Assembly (NCBI GenBank): GCA_963576475.1
Contig: OY754969.1
Location: 31,576,203-31,640,202 of the forward strand
Source: Molanna angustata
Taxonomy: Eukaryota > Arthropoda > Insecta > Trichoptera > Molannidae
Length of the DNA stretch: 64,000 nt
Direction: 5' to 3'
The translations under genes were made by a program, and so were the position numbers. Positions 23,166 through 35,279 of the stretch are shown piece by piece. The notes below the pieces were generated by a model, which worked only from the letters and a program-made list of their open reading frames with translations, was not told where the DNA came from and searched no databases. Numbering within the stretch: the first letter of the stretch is position 1; each line of letters opens with the position of its first letter.

Positions 23166-24596
23166 TGACATGTCAGTAAGTGCTTACCTTACATATTTTT
23201 CAATCGATATAAAATTTACCAAATTGTATTGAATAGGTATGACTAAAAATAATTTGAATGAATCGGTTGTATCAGGGAATATATTTTTATAACCTTTGGT
23301 TTCAAATTATCGCTTCACAGTTCAAAATACTTTTTTATTTTTATTTTATTGTTTATATTGTTTTTAAAACGTTTACAATATCATTCAGGGTGCTAATAAG
23401 TTTTACTTAATTAGTTTTATTTAAATACATTTTAAAAATATTTTTAGAGTGCGTAAAATATACCTGCACCTTTTTTTATCTTGCTTCATATTTTTTAAAA
23501 TTAATCATGATATGAAACTTAATATTCATACAATATTTTTTTTTAAAGTATGTTAAGTAAGTAGGTACATAAATAATTACTAATATTATTATCTGGTTTT
23601 TAGGCAGAGAATTATATAATTAATATTTTGTTTGTTTTTGTATAAATAACAGAATTTTATAAATTTTATTAAAAATACACGCGTAATGCTAATATTTGTA
23701 CTTTTTTACCAGAATTATAATGAAAAATATTATTGCGTAAAGAATATTATCTATTGTGGTTTGTGTCTAGAATATTCCTAGAATGTTCACTATGTCGCCA
23801 TCTATACAGCGAAGGGGTGAACTTTACGCTTCCCTAAAAAAAGTTTGGCTATTTGCCGCCAGATGGTAGACCCGTATACGTTCGAGCTTGTGAAAATACA
23901 TTTGAAATTTATGCAAAATATTGGGTCCAATTCTGAAAACGCATTAAAAATTGAAATGACAAATTTATTAATTTCATATATTTTTGTTATTCTGAAGATT
24001 GAATAAAATAAAGGAAGTTAAATATGATTTAAATCACAGAAGAATGGCTTTCATGTTCATTCAAAGTTTAACTCGTCTTCGGAATTGAACCCATTGTTAG
24101 ATTTTCACAAACTTCGAAATTGTATTTTATATTTTAAACAAAAAAGTAAGGATAAAAAATAATATGATAAATTTCTATTTTTTTTAAAATTTCAATACTC
24201 GTTTATTTTAATTACGACTTAAATTCAGTTGTTATTCCTTTCATAAGAAATTTCAACTGCGGTTTTTACACGTTGTATATTTAAAGCAAAAATCTATGTA
24301 GAACACGCAAACATCCTCTTCGTGACAGTTTCAAATAATACAATTTTATAAACTTGACGCAAAACACGATTCATCACTTATTTTATTTAACCTTTTTCGT
24401 ATTTCGGCATCAAGGAATAATATTTGCGTGATTTTCGTTAAACGCTGTCATTTTATGATGTCCATGGAAAATATTGTTAGAGAGAGAATAGTACCTCATC
24501 TACAGGCTGATTATATTTTAATTAAAAATATTTTTTTCTAAACAAACAAATTTTGTCTTTATACGTCGTAGCTTTACTTTTGTGGCACATTTTAAC
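23166..24596. other. AT-rich stretch without recognisable gene
   Basis: No open frame of note, named repeat or RNA is visible. Confidence 0.45.
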
Positions 24597-25017
24597 TAAA
24601 ATTACAAATAATTACTTTGTTTACACCACTAATGAGTATTTATAGTTTACTAGTTGCGGAGCTGACCCGCTCCCTCATCAGAACAAACTAATACTAAAAC
24701 TTAAAACTATATAAATAACGTGTGTAGTGTTAGTGCAGTTAGTGGGAGGAGTTATAAGTGCGTGTGGGTGGTAGTGGAAAGATATTGAACAGGGGCGTCC
24801 GGTTTAAATTTATTTGATTATTATAATTATTGCTTCTTTTTTATTTATCGATTTTTGTATCTCCAAAGCCTCCAAGTTGTCAAGTCTTGGACCCTCCTTA
24901 TTTATATGTAAGATTTTAACACCCGTTTCTTTGTGATGGGGTAGCGGGTCAGCTCCGCAACTAGTAAACTATAAATACTCATTAGTGGTGTAAACAAAGT
25001 AATTATTTGTAATTTTA
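24597..25017. mobile_element. Inverted-repeat element with 75-bp arms and Helitron-like inner ends
   Basis: The arm 24597-24671 is the exact reverse complement of 24943-25017 as far as I can check by eye. The middle is about 270 bp and unrelated on the two sides. Within each arm, reading outward, is GCGGGTCAGCTCCGCAACTA followed by GT. The terminal GCAACTAGT is shared with the Helitron-like units at 26207-31894, and a GC-rich stem-loop precedes it. Confidence 0.7.
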
Positions 25018-25139
25018 ATTTATTTAAAAAATTTTGAATTCATGAAGTGTAAACTTTAATTTCAAAAGATATTTATAACTTAATTTTACATTATATTCAA
25101 AAATATAATTTTATATATTTTAAAATTATTTCCAAATAA

Positions 25140-25480
25140 AAAAGAATTACTATTACATAACAATATTAATACAAAAATACAATACAAATAAAATAAGGTA
25201 CTTGGATATATTGCCTCACAAGGCAAAAGCCTGTTCCGAGGCAATACCTATTGAAAATGAGTAGCTGTACAAGTATTAATTTAATCAGTCAAAATTTAGT
25301 CCGTGCGTATTGTATGTACATAAATTGGTTGATAATAAGTTGACATGAGTAAGATCTCTCTCACACTCTTCTCTGCCCTTGTCCATTAACCATTTACTGC
25401 TAAACGTGTATTTTTTGTATTTCGTATTTATAAGTCTATATTTGATGAAGTTTTTGTATTTATATTTAAAACTTATGAAG
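25140..25480 (-). mobile_element. Possible LINE 3' untranslated region
   Basis: The + strand reads TTGCCTCACAAGGCAAAAGC, then CTGTTCCGAGGCAATACC. On the minus strand this resembles the 3' region of the LINE at 54548-55275, where a similar self-complementary CTTCA...TGAAG stem surrounds AGCCTGTTCTG. No coding part is present. Confidence 0.35.
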
Positions 25481-25504
25481 TGTTAAAAAGTCGTAAGTCC
25501 GATG

Positions 25505-25815
25505 AAAATAAATGCCCTTAGGTGGTTTGGCCACATAGAAAGAATAAATGATGACTGTCTGACAAAAAAGTCTATAAGGCTGATAAAATAAGAACGAAAA
25601 GTAGAGATCAGCCAAGGAAAAGTTGGCACGATCAATAATGAAATAGAATTTTGAAAGATGGAGTCGATAGAAGTAATAATAGTAGAAGAGCGTGTTTGAG
25701 ACGATGAATGGAAGTGAATGAAGCTAGGAATGTATGTTTAGAGTGAGTAGTCATGCGTTCGGTTCAATATGCCTATCCCAAATAGGGAAATGGCGTGATG
25801 GTATGGTATGTGTTT
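25505..25815 (+). mobile_element. RTE-like LINE 3' fragment, uninterrupted
   Basis: The text runs from a LRWFGHIERINDDCLTKK-like part (about 25518-25570) to the shared 3' tail with GTTCGGTTCAATATGCCTAT and AATGGCGTGATGGTATGG. It is useful as the empty-site comparison for the copy at 6335-6850, which has a SINE inside. Confidence 0.65.
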
Positions 25816-26206
25816 GTATTAGTATGCACATAGTTTTATTGTTTTCTTAAAATAATCTTTTTCTGTTGCAATTACACGTCTAATGATGCTTTTGTATTAA
25901 TTGAAAATTTTCAATATTTTTTACAATGCCCCAAAAATATTACACTCATAAAACACCTTTGGTGGTCACTAATATCTATTGTCACTTGTACGAAATATTA
26001 GGGAAATTTAATGATTTTATATTTCTAAGTTTTTTTTGTATATTCATTTCATCAATCATCCTTTATTCACGTGCGTGACCTATCGTTTCTAAAACTTAAT
26101 GGACAGGCAAGAAAGTGAAAGATATAATTGATATTTTGGTACCTACCTTTCAAATATATCAGTTATGTTATTGTTTTAGTAGCTTATATTATAGCCATAA
26201 TATTTA

Positions 26207-27255
26207 TCCAACTGTCGATTTGTTCAGGAGAACTTTGTTCTCTTAACATATCGACAATGTATCAAGCCAGAATACGCGAGAATTGTATGGAGAGGTCTAC
26301 TTTTTTCACGGCTTTTCCAACTTTGAAGTCAAAAAACACCAACTTAGAGGCTTCGCAGCATATATGTTCCATACACGGATTTACTCAGAATTCGGAGTAG
26401 AACATTTCGTGTGTCTGTGTGTGTGTGTGTCTGTGTGTGTGTCTGTGTGTGTGTGTGTCTGTGTGTCTGTGTGTGTGTCTGTGTGTCCGTCCCCCCCTTA
26501 TAACTTTTGATCCGCTCAATTGACAGAGCCTAAAATTTCAGAATATATAAACAGTTACAGGCCTACAAAACTTTTATACTCGGAATTTTGAATTTTTGTT
26601 TCAGTCAGGGGTTATCAACTTTTGAATTTTTATTTTATTTTTCCATATATCTCAGAAACCATAAACGCTAGAACGCTGAAAATTGGTACAAACATAGACA
26701 AATACAAAATCTCAAATTAGTTTTTTCAAAAAAATTCCAGGGTTTCTCAAACATTTTTTATTAAGAAAAATATTTTTTTTATGATAAATTTATGAGTTTA
26801 ACTGCCTATATTTCCAAAACTTTTACAATTATCGAAAAAAGCCGAAACACCCCAACTAGATAATTTAATTTTCTATAAAAAATATTAACATTGTAGTAGA
26901 AGATCTCAATTTTTTTTAACAATTTTTTTAAAAATTGAATTTAGTGACGACATCGCTTCATACATTTTGTATGGCAGTCGCCTATACACAATATGTAAGA
27001 AGACTTAATAGTTTGATACTTCATCTCCAAACATACATACATACCATCATGCAATTTGCATATTCTGGGTAGGAAAAAGGATCTTCTTCCATACTATCCT
27101 ATCTTGACATACATACCTACATATGTTGTATAGAAAACAAAATATCTGAAAATATTCAATAATTTGTATCTATGGGTTTATAGTTTGGTACATATTCTTC
27201 AACTATACATACTATCGCTATCGACAGTTGGATCTCATGTGTTACATGCAACTAG
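26207..27255 (+). mobile_element. Helitron-like non-autonomous unit, copy 1 (complete)
   Basis: It starts TCCAACTGTCGAT and ends CATGTGTTACATGCAACTAG. The start is repeated in inverted form (ATCGACAGTTGGA, 27220-27232) just before the end. The last 20 bases hold a short stem-loop (CATGT-GTT-ACATG) three bases from the closing CTAG. A second hairpin (GAGAAC-TTT-GTTCTC inside TGTCGAT...ATCGACA) sits near the start. A microsatellite of TGTG and TCTG fills 26411-26487. A 5' TC, 3' CTRR, terminal hairpin, subterminal inverted repeats and internal microsatellite fit non-autonomous Helitron or Helentron elements. No Rep/helicase frame is present. Confidence 0.75.
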
Positions 27256-27259
27256 TTTA

Positions 27260-27463
27260 TCCAACTGTCGATTTGTTCAGGAGAACTTTGTTCTCTTAAC
27301 ATATCGACAATGTATCAAGCCAGAATACGCGAGAATTGTATGGAGAGGTCTACTTTTTTCACGGCTTTTCCAACTTTGAAGTCAAAAAACACCAACTTAG
27401 AGGCTTCGCAGCATATATGTTCCATACACGGATTTACTTAGAATTCGGAGTAGAACATTTCGT

Positions 27464-27495
<32 letters not shown>

Positions 27496-28286
27496 CTGTG
27501 TGTCTGTGTGTGTGTCCGTCCCCCCCTTATAACTTTTGATCCGCTCAATTTACAGAGCCTAAAATTTCAGAATATATAAACAGTTACAGGTCTACAAAAC
27601 TTTTATACTCGGAATTTTGAATTTTTGTTTCAGTCAGGGGTTATCATCTTTTGAATTTTTATTTTATTTTTCCATATATCTCAGAAACCATAAACGCTAG
27701 AATGCTGAAAATTGGTACAAGCATAGAAAAATACAAAATCTCAAATAAGTTTTTTCAAAAAAATTCCAGGGTTTCTCAAACATTTTTTATTAAGAAAAAT
27801 ATTTTTTTTATGATAAATTTATGAGTTTAACTGCCTATATTTCCAAAACTTTTACAATTATCGAAAAAAGCCGAAATACCCCAACTAGATAATTTAATTT
27901 ACTATAAAAAATATTAACATAGTAGTAGAAGATATCAATTTTTTTTTAACAATTTTTTTAAAAATTGAATTTAGTGACGACATCGCTTCATACATTTTGT
28001 ATGGCAGTCGCCTATACACAATATGTAAGAAGACTTAATAGTTTGATACTTCATCTCCAAACAAACATACATACCATCATACTATTTTCATATTCTGGGT
28101 AGGAAAAAAGGATCTTCCTCCATACTATCCTATCTTGACATACATACCTACATATGTTGTATAGAAAACAAAATATCTGAAAATATTCAATAATTTGTAT
28201 TTATGGGTTTATAGTTTGGTACATATTCTTCAACTATACATACTATCGCTATCGACAGTTGGATCTCATGTGTTACATGCAACTAG
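27260..28286 (+). mobile_element. Helitron-like unit, copy 2 (complete)
   Basis: It has the same ends, hairpins and core as copy 1, separated from it by only TTTA. The microsatellite is shorter. The spacing suggests the two copies inserted head to tail or arose by tandem duplication. Confidence 0.75.
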
Positions 28287-28619
28287 TATAATTAAAATTA
28301 CTTATTATTCTACAGATGAAAGATAACAAATTCGCAAGTTTAGTGGGTCAAAAAATTCGTGAAAGTATTTTGTTTTGCTCAAAATAAGAACTAGGTCATT
28401 TATTTTGACGATATTCTTCACTTTTAACATTATCAAAATATGCATTAGGTGATTTTGATGCAAATGCAATAGCACCGAATGGAAAAATCATCAAATGTTT
28501 TTAAGGGTTTTTTACTAAACCTGTAGCATTAATGCAAATATCAAGACATATTTTACTAGGTATTTATGTGGTCTTTAATTAAAAAAAATATATGTTGCTC
28601 TATGTACGTCTATAGTTTA
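28287..28619. other. Spacer between Helitron-like copies 2 and 3
   Basis: About 330 bases are not shared with the repeat units and have no gene I can identify. Confidence 0.5.
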
Positions 28620-29573
28620 TCCAACTGTCGATTTGTTCAGGAGAACTTTGTTCTCTTAACATATCGACAATGTATCAAGCCAGAATACGCGAGAATTGTA
28701 TGGAGAGGTCTACTTTTTTCACGGCTTTTCCATCTTTGAAGTCAAAAAACACCAACTTAGAGGCTTCGCAGCATATATGTTCCATACACGGATTTACTCA
28801 GAATTCGGAGTAGAACATTTCGTGTGTCTGTGTGTGTGTGTGTCTGTGTGTGTGTCTGTGTGTGTGTGTGTCTGTGTGTCTGTGTGTGTGTCTGTGTGTC
28901 CGTCCCCCCCTTATAACTTTTGATCCGCTCAATTTACAGAGCCTAAAATTTCAGAATATATAAACAGTTACAGGCCTACAAAACTTTTATACTCGGAATT
29001 TTGAATTTTTGTTTCAGTCAGGGGTTATCAATTTTTGAATTTTTATTTTATTTTTCCATATATCTCAGAAACCATAAATGCTAGAACGCTGAAAATTGGT
29101 ACAAACATAGACAAATACAAAATCTCAAATTAGTTTTTTCAAAAAAATTCCAGGGTTTCTCAAACATTTTTTATTAAGAAAAATATTTTTTTTATGATAA
29201 ATTTATGAGTTTAACTGCCTATATTTCCAAAACTTTTACAATTATCGAAAAAAACCGAAACACCCCAACTAGATAATTTAATTTTCTATAAAAAATATTA
29301 ACATTGTAGTAGAAGATCTCAATTTTTTTTTAACAATTTTTTTAAAAATTGAATTTAGTGACGACATCGCTTCATACATTTTGTATGGCAGTCGCCTATA
29401 CACAATATGTAAGAAGACTTAATAGTTTGATACTTCATCTCCAAACATACATACATACATACCATCATGCTATTTGCATATTCTGGGTAGGAAAAAGGAT
29501 CTTCCTCCATACTATCCTATCTTGACATACATACCTACATATGTTGTATAGAAAACAAAATATCTGAAAATAT
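28620..29573 (+). mobile_element. Helitron-like unit, copy 3 (3' end missing)
   Basis: It starts TCCAACTGTCGAT like copy 1 but stops after CAAAATATCTGAAAATAT, where copy 4 begins at once. The terminal inverted piece, hairpin and CTAG end are absent. Confidence 0.75.
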
Positions 29574-30627
29574 TCCAACTGTCGATTTGTTCAGGAGAAC
29601 TTTGTTCTCTTAACATATCGACAATGTATCAAGCCAGAATACGCGAGAATTGTATGGAGAGGTCTACTTTTTTCACGGCTTTTCCAACTTTGAAGTCAAA
29701 AAACACCAACTTAGAGGCTTCGCAGCATATATGTTCCATACACGGATTTACTCAGAATTCGGAGTAGAACATTTCGTGTGTCTGTGTGTGTGTGTGTCTG
29801 TGTGTGTGTGTGTCTGTGTGTGTGTCTGTGTGTCTGTGTGTGTGTGTGTCTGTGTGTCCGTCCCCCCCTTATAACTTTTGATCCGCTCAATTTACAGAGC
29901 CTAAAATTTCAGAATATATAAACAGTTACAGGCCTACAAAACTTTTATACTCGGAATTTTGAATTTTTGTTTCAGTCAGGGGTTATCAACATTTGAATTT
30001 TTATTTTATTTTTCCATATATCTCAGAAACCATAAACGGTAGAACGCTGAAAATTGGTACAAACATAGACAAATACAAAATCTCAAATCAATTTTTTCAA
30101 AAAAATTCCAGGGTTTCTCAAACATTTTTTATTAAGAAAAATATTTTTTTTATGATAAATTTATGAGTTTAACTGCCTATATTTCCAAAACTTTTACAAT
30201 TATCGAAAAAAGCCGAAACACCCCAACTAGATAATTTAATTTTCTATAAAAAATATTAACATTGTAGTAGAAGATCTCAATTTTTTTTTAACAATTTTTT
30301 TAAAAATTGAATTTAGTGACGACATCGCTTCATACATTTTGTATGGCAGTCGCCTATACACAATATGTAAGAAGACTTAATAGTTTGTTACTTCATCTCC
30401 AAATATACATACATACCATCATGCAATTTGCATATTCTGGGTAGGAAAAAGGATCTTCTTCCATACTATCCTATCTTGACATACATACCTACATATTTTG
30501 TATAGAAAACAAAATATCTGAAAATATTCAATAATTTGTATCTATGGGTTTATAGTTTGGTACATATTCTTCAACTATACATACTATCGCTATCGACAGT
30601 TGGATCTCATGTGTTACATGCAACTAG
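29574..30627 (+). mobile_element. Helitron-like unit, copy 4 (complete)
   Basis: Full ends and core are present and nearly identical to copy 1. It directly follows the truncated copy 3. The microsatellite spans about 29776-29857. Confidence 0.75.
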
Positions 30628-30631
30628 TTTT

Positions 30632-30803
30632 TAAAAAACTTATTTGAGATTATGTATTTGTCTATTTGTGGTACCAATTTTCAGCGTTCTAGCTTTTATG
30701 GTTTCTGAGATATATGGAAAAATAAAGTAAAAATTCAAAAGTTGATAACCCCTGACTGAAACGAAAATTCAAAATTCTGAGTATAAAAGTTTTGTAGGCC
30801 TAT
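30632..30803 (-). mobile_element. Inverted partial Helitron-like unit
   Basis: The stretch is the reverse complement of the internal part of the unit, from AATAGGCCTACAAAACTTTTA to a TCTCAAATAAGTTTTTT segment. It lies between copy 4 and a short direct start. Confidence 0.7.
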
Positions 30804-30841
30804 TCCAACTGTCGATTTGTTCAGGAGAACTTTGTTCTCTT
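30804..30841 (+). mobile_element. Stub of a Helitron-like unit start
   Basis: Only the first 38 bases are present (TCCAACTGTCGATTTGTTCA onward to TTCTCT) before copy 5 starts anew. Confidence 0.7.
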
Positions 30842-31894
30842 CCCAACTGTCGATTTGTTCAGGAGAACTTTGTTCTCTTAACATATCGACAATGTATCAA
30901 GCCAGAATACGCGAGAATTGTATGGAGAGGTCTACTTTTTTCACGGCTTTTCCAACTTTGAAGTCAAAAAACACCAACTTAGAGGCTTCGCAGCATATAT
31001 GTTCCATACACGGATTTACTCAGAATTCGGAGTAGAACATTTCGTGTGTCTGTGTGTGTGTGTGTCTGTGTGTGTGTCTGTGTGTGTGTGTGTCTGTGTG
31101 TGTGTGTGTCTGTGTGTCTGTGTGTCCGTCCCCCCCTTATAACTTTTGATCCGCTCAATTTACAGAGCCTAAAATTTCAGAATATATAAACAGTTACAGG
31201 CCTACAAAACTTTTATACTCGGAATTTTGAATTTTTGTTTCAGTCAGGGGTTATCAACTTTTGAATTTTTATTTTATTTTTCCATATATCTCAGAAACCA
31301 TAAACGCTAGAACGCTGAAAATTGGTACAAACATAGAAAAATACAAAATCTCAAATTAGTTTTTTCAAAAAAATTCCAGGGTTTCTCAAACATTTTTTAT
31401 TAAGAAAAATATTTTTTTTATGATAAATTTATGAGTTTAACTGCCTATATTTCCAAAACTTATACAATTATCGAAAAAAGCCGAAACACCCCAACTAGAT
31501 AATTTAATTTTCTATAAAAAATATTAACATTGTAGTAGAAGATCTCAATTTTTTTTAACAATTTTTTTAAAAATTGAATTTAGTGACGACATCGCTTCAT
31601 ACATTTTGTATGGCAGTCGCCTATACACAATACGTAAGAAGACTTAATAGTTTGATACTTCATCTCCAAACATACATACATACCATCATGCTATTTGCAT
31701 ATTCTGGGTAGGAAAAAGGATCTTCCTCCATACTATCCTATCTTGACATACATACCTACATATGTTGTATAGAAAACAAAATATCTGAAAATATTCAATA
31801 ATTTGTATTTATGGGTTTATAGTTTGGTACATATTCTTCAACTATACATACTATCGCTATCGACAGTTGGATCTCATGTGTTACATGCAACTAG
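30842..31894 (+). mobile_element. Helitron-like unit, copy 5 (complete)
   Basis: It has the same structure as copy 1 except that the first base is C in place of T. It ends CATGTGTTACATGCAACTAG at 31894. Confidence 0.75.
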
Positions 31895-31930
31895 TATAGA
31901 ATAGTTTATTAGAAATATAAGGTACCTAAA

Positions 31931-32149
31931 TGTGCCGACCGCCGTGGCACAGTTGGCAAACCGTTTGGTTTCTGTCCGACCGTCCTGGGTTCGATTCCCA
32001 GCAGAGGAATAATTTATTTAAATTAATTTCTCCCGCTAATATTGATTTTCTGGGCTGGAAACACTGGTTAGTAAGAAGAAATTGCCATTTGGCAATATAC
32101 TCACCACTTGCGCAGGGTGCAAGGAAGTCTTTATTATTATTATTATTAT
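31931..32149 (+). mobile_element. tRNA-derived SINE, family SINE-B
   Basis: Box A (TGGCACAGTTGGCAAACCG) and box B (GGGTTCGATTCCC) are present. The body holds TTTTCTGGGCTGGAAACACT and AAATTGCCATTTGGCAATAT, and the tail is a TTATTATTATTATTATA repeat. A second copy is at 37933-38145. Confidence 0.85.
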
Positions 32150-32690
32150 AAATAATGAAGAAATTGAGGAAGTTGATGACATAAAATACTTAGGACTATA
32201 GATTGAAAGTATATTAAGATTTGACACATATTATGTAATACGAAGAAAATTTAGGGCAGAATAAGAAAAACTAGATTTGAAGACAGCTAAAAGAGTGTAT
32301 AATAGTTTTGTTATTATTCATATGAACTACTGCTCAAGTGTAATATTTATGAGCAATACAATGGAGAATAAAATGTTACAAATTGTACAAAACATAGCAA
32401 TTCGGAAAATTTTAAAATGTAACAGAGACTTGAGTTGTTGAAGTTGTTGGCAATAAAACTGCAAATAATTATATATTAAAAATTGGATTATTGACGCAAT
32501 ATTTGTAGAAAATGTGACGAGGAGTCGGCGGGATTGTAGACTGCCTCAGTTAAACCTGGCAGGTACACAAAATAATGTGCATTACAAAGATTTTCAATTG
32601 TATAACGATTTGCCAGAATGTGTAAATGAAGCATCTGGTCTTGCCGCTTTTCGTCGCCTAGGTAGGTATATTGAATACATAAATAAAAAA
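32150..32690 (+). pseudogene. CR1/Jockey-like LINE ORF2 C-terminal fragment
   Basis: In a broken frame the stretch gives EEVDDIKYLGL, then KRVYNSFVIIHMNYCSSVIF, then MLQIVQNIAIRKILKCNRDL. After a frame change come RRDCRLPQLNLAGTQNNVHY and YNDLPECV. These match the region downstream of the reverse transcriptase core in CR1/Jockey-type elements (a KYLG box, an HxxYCSS box and the N..P box). SINE-B abuts it upstream. The catalytic core is absent. Confidence 0.7.
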
Positions 32691-32959
32691 ATCTTTCAAA
32701 ATATTGTGTGTTTCCTTTGTTTTCTGAATATGGATATTGGAATATTTTCTTGTTTGTTATTTTTTTATAAGTCATACTATGTTAAATTGATAAGTTTTTC
32801 TCCAACATTGTTGATGTTTATACTAGGTGTAAGACAATATTTTTATTTTTTACACCTAAATAAAATATACATACAATACAAATTTAATGTTATATTGGGT
32901 TATAATATGCTAATTATTTTTCTACAAGAATATATAGGTAGGTACAGAACATAATTGAA

Positions 32960-33130
32960 AAGTCTAGGAATATTTTTCTTCGTTGTATCAGTGATCTTTT
33001 TTAAAATTTCCCTTTTGAATATAGGTTCAGATGCAATAAAAATGTCAATATGGTCATTGTATTGGTCATTAAAGTTTTAACATAGGTATTCTATAAAGCG
33101 GTAGGTATCCTGAATCCTGCATTAGTCCTC
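32960..33130 (-). repeat. Dispersed repeat, inverted copy of 10695-10855
   Basis: GTTGTATCAGTGATCTTTTT and GCGGTAGGTATCCTGAATCC are the reverse complement, with few changes, of sequence inside the large MITE-1 element. Here no MITE-1 end is present, so this repeat also exists on its own. Confidence 0.6.
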
Positions 33131-34494
33131 GGAGTATTTGTGAAAAAAAGTTGGCGCTATTCGTTATTCTAGATGGAATTTGTATTTGAAGCATACTATT
33201 TATATCGTTAATATCATACTATTTAATTGAATGCAATCGAATTTACTATGGGATATTTTATATTGTGTTAATGCATCAAATAATTTTCTTCTGTTGGCAA
33301 GACTAATCATTTTATACATTTTAAGTAAATAGTTGTATTGGATATAAATAATAAGTGGAGAAGGTCAAAGTGGACTGTAGCGTCAATGTCGACGAAACAG
33401 TAAAAGAGTTTATGATTTAAGTTTAGATAATTTTTAAAGTTACCATTGACCACTGTGAATGTCCACAATAACCAGAGATCTATACCTAATTTTTATTTTT
33501 AGCTGATATGGACCCTTTGCAGGCCGTCGTTGATCCCTCAGGGTCGATATATACAATTTCATTTATCACCGGTCAAAACGGTGATAAATGGGGCGAAAAT
33601 AAAATTAATTGTTAATTAAATTTAACTTACAGCTAATACAATACCTATATAGCATTAATAAAAATTTATCTGAACAAAACAAAAAAAAATATAAAAATCT
33701 ACTTATTTAAAAAAAAAATCTTGTACCTAGTCTTATATGTTCCACCCTTACCAATAATTCCACATTGTAACAAAGATTATTTTTACTCTCAGTACCTATA
33801 TTACTGATTAATATTAGGTACTGATGGTTGGTCTATGATATATTGTTTACATTGAATTTGTTGTATTATTAATTTGTTTGTATGACTTTGTGTTTGTTAG
33901 GTTTAAATAAACATATTTAAAAAAATGTTTAATTTGGTAGATAGGTGCTATGTTTTGAAGCTGACGTGATTTAACGTGATGTTTCAACTTATATAATATG
34001 AAATTTTAAAGATTATGAGATGGTAAAGGGGTAGAGAGGTTGAGAGGTCTCCTGGTGTTGGTTGTATTAAAAGGGGCGTAGGAAGTGAACCCGGATGAGG
34101 TATATAACAGAATAATTAAACAGAGATGAACCTGCAGAATTACCAAAGCCGGAAGCCTCAGAATGTTTACATGGGAAAAGTATCCAAAAACGTATACCGA
34201 CGAGTAAGCCTTCAAATTTCATAAATTAATGGGAACATACTTACAAGCATGATGACTATATCAAGTACTAGGCGGTTTCATAATATAAAAACGAAACATC
34301 TAGTTGATTTTGAGTTTTCTTTTGGAAATAACAACAACAAAAACACATTATAAACTATCGTTTTATTTTATTTCGCCATTTGACGCTTTTAATATCGATT
34401 TCACACATTCGGGAAGTTTAATTTATTGCTAGGTGCACTACGCTTTCCGAATAAAATCGATATTTTAGTTCTTGATAGTTTGCAACGAAATCAG
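33131..34494. other. Stretch without gene; one perfect hairpin
   Basis: At 33561-33589 ATTTATCACCG and CGGTGATAAAT form an 11-bp perfect stem around a 7-base loop. Nothing else is supported. The minus frame 34006-34215 has no recognised domain. Confidence 0.45.
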
Positions 34495-34570
34495 TCTTGG
34501 TAGGTTCGATCTCGCGACCACTGGATTAATAACCCAGCGCGCTAACGGCTCTGCCACCACTCATCTTTAT
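34495..34570 (-). mobile_element. SINE-C head fragment
   Basis: Read on the minus strand: GTGGCAGAGCCGTTAGCGCG (box A) and GAGATCGAACCTACC (worn box B). The body is missing. Confidence 0.65.
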
Positions 34571-34809
34571 TAATATTTTGTCATTTTTATTTATTTATTT
34601 GTTGTTGTTCTTGTTAAATAATAATTTTTGTTTTCACGTATAAAAATCGTGTACCTCACATCGTTTTAAAACATAAGTCTTTTAATAACGTGAATATTAT
34701 ATAAATAATACCATTATATTTATGAGTCAATTCATAAATATAGTGGTTTATAGCTAGTTGTATTATTCAAACATGGTTAAAAAATAACTATCAAAAGAAA
34801 TAACCAAGA

Positions 34810-34990
34810 AGATAAAATTGGTGAACGTTCACGTAAACCAGCCGATGACAAGTCGTAAGCCCTGTAGGTGCCTTGATTTCCTGGTTGTCCTATTATATTC
34901 CTGCTTCGTCTCTGTTGAGATGTTCAAAAATTGTCATAAAACATCATTGACTCCCGACAGGGAAAAAATAAAATGTTTGCGTAGGTATAT
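34810..34990 (+). mobile_element. Family D fragment
   Basis: It shares GACAAGTCGTAAGCCCTGTA, ATTCCTGCTTCGTCTCTGTT and TTGACTCCCGACAGGG with other family D copies. Confidence 0.65.
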
Positions 34991-35279
34991 ACAATTTTAA
35001 AAATTATTAAACAATACATACGTTTACAAATATTTGGTAACATATATCAACATATTAATATTTCCTTTCCTAATTTAAGCTAGAAGCTTGTGTTTAGGAA
35101 AGCAGCAGCTCTTTGCTTACATTATATGAATACTTCACAAAAAATACATAAAACAAATCTTATAAAATATATAAAACAAATCAATTAGCAATTATATATA
35201 AAAAGGACACAATTTCAGAACAAAATATAGAAAGAACAAAAAAAGAAAATACATCCAAAATAAAAAAAAAAACACCAAC

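Noticed and set aside
26283..31142. Open frames of 67-90 codons in each Helitron-like unit, rich in VCVSVCV
   Set aside because: They are produced by the TGTG/TCTG microsatellite read in frame; there is no domain and the frames shift with repeat number.
33561..33589. 11-bp hairpin as a transcription terminator or regulatory element
   Set aside because: No transcript unit is near it; intrinsic terminators of this kind are not expected in an animal genome.
34006..34215. 69-codon minus frame as a small protein gene
   Set aside because: No recognised domain or signal, and similar chance frames are common in the window.
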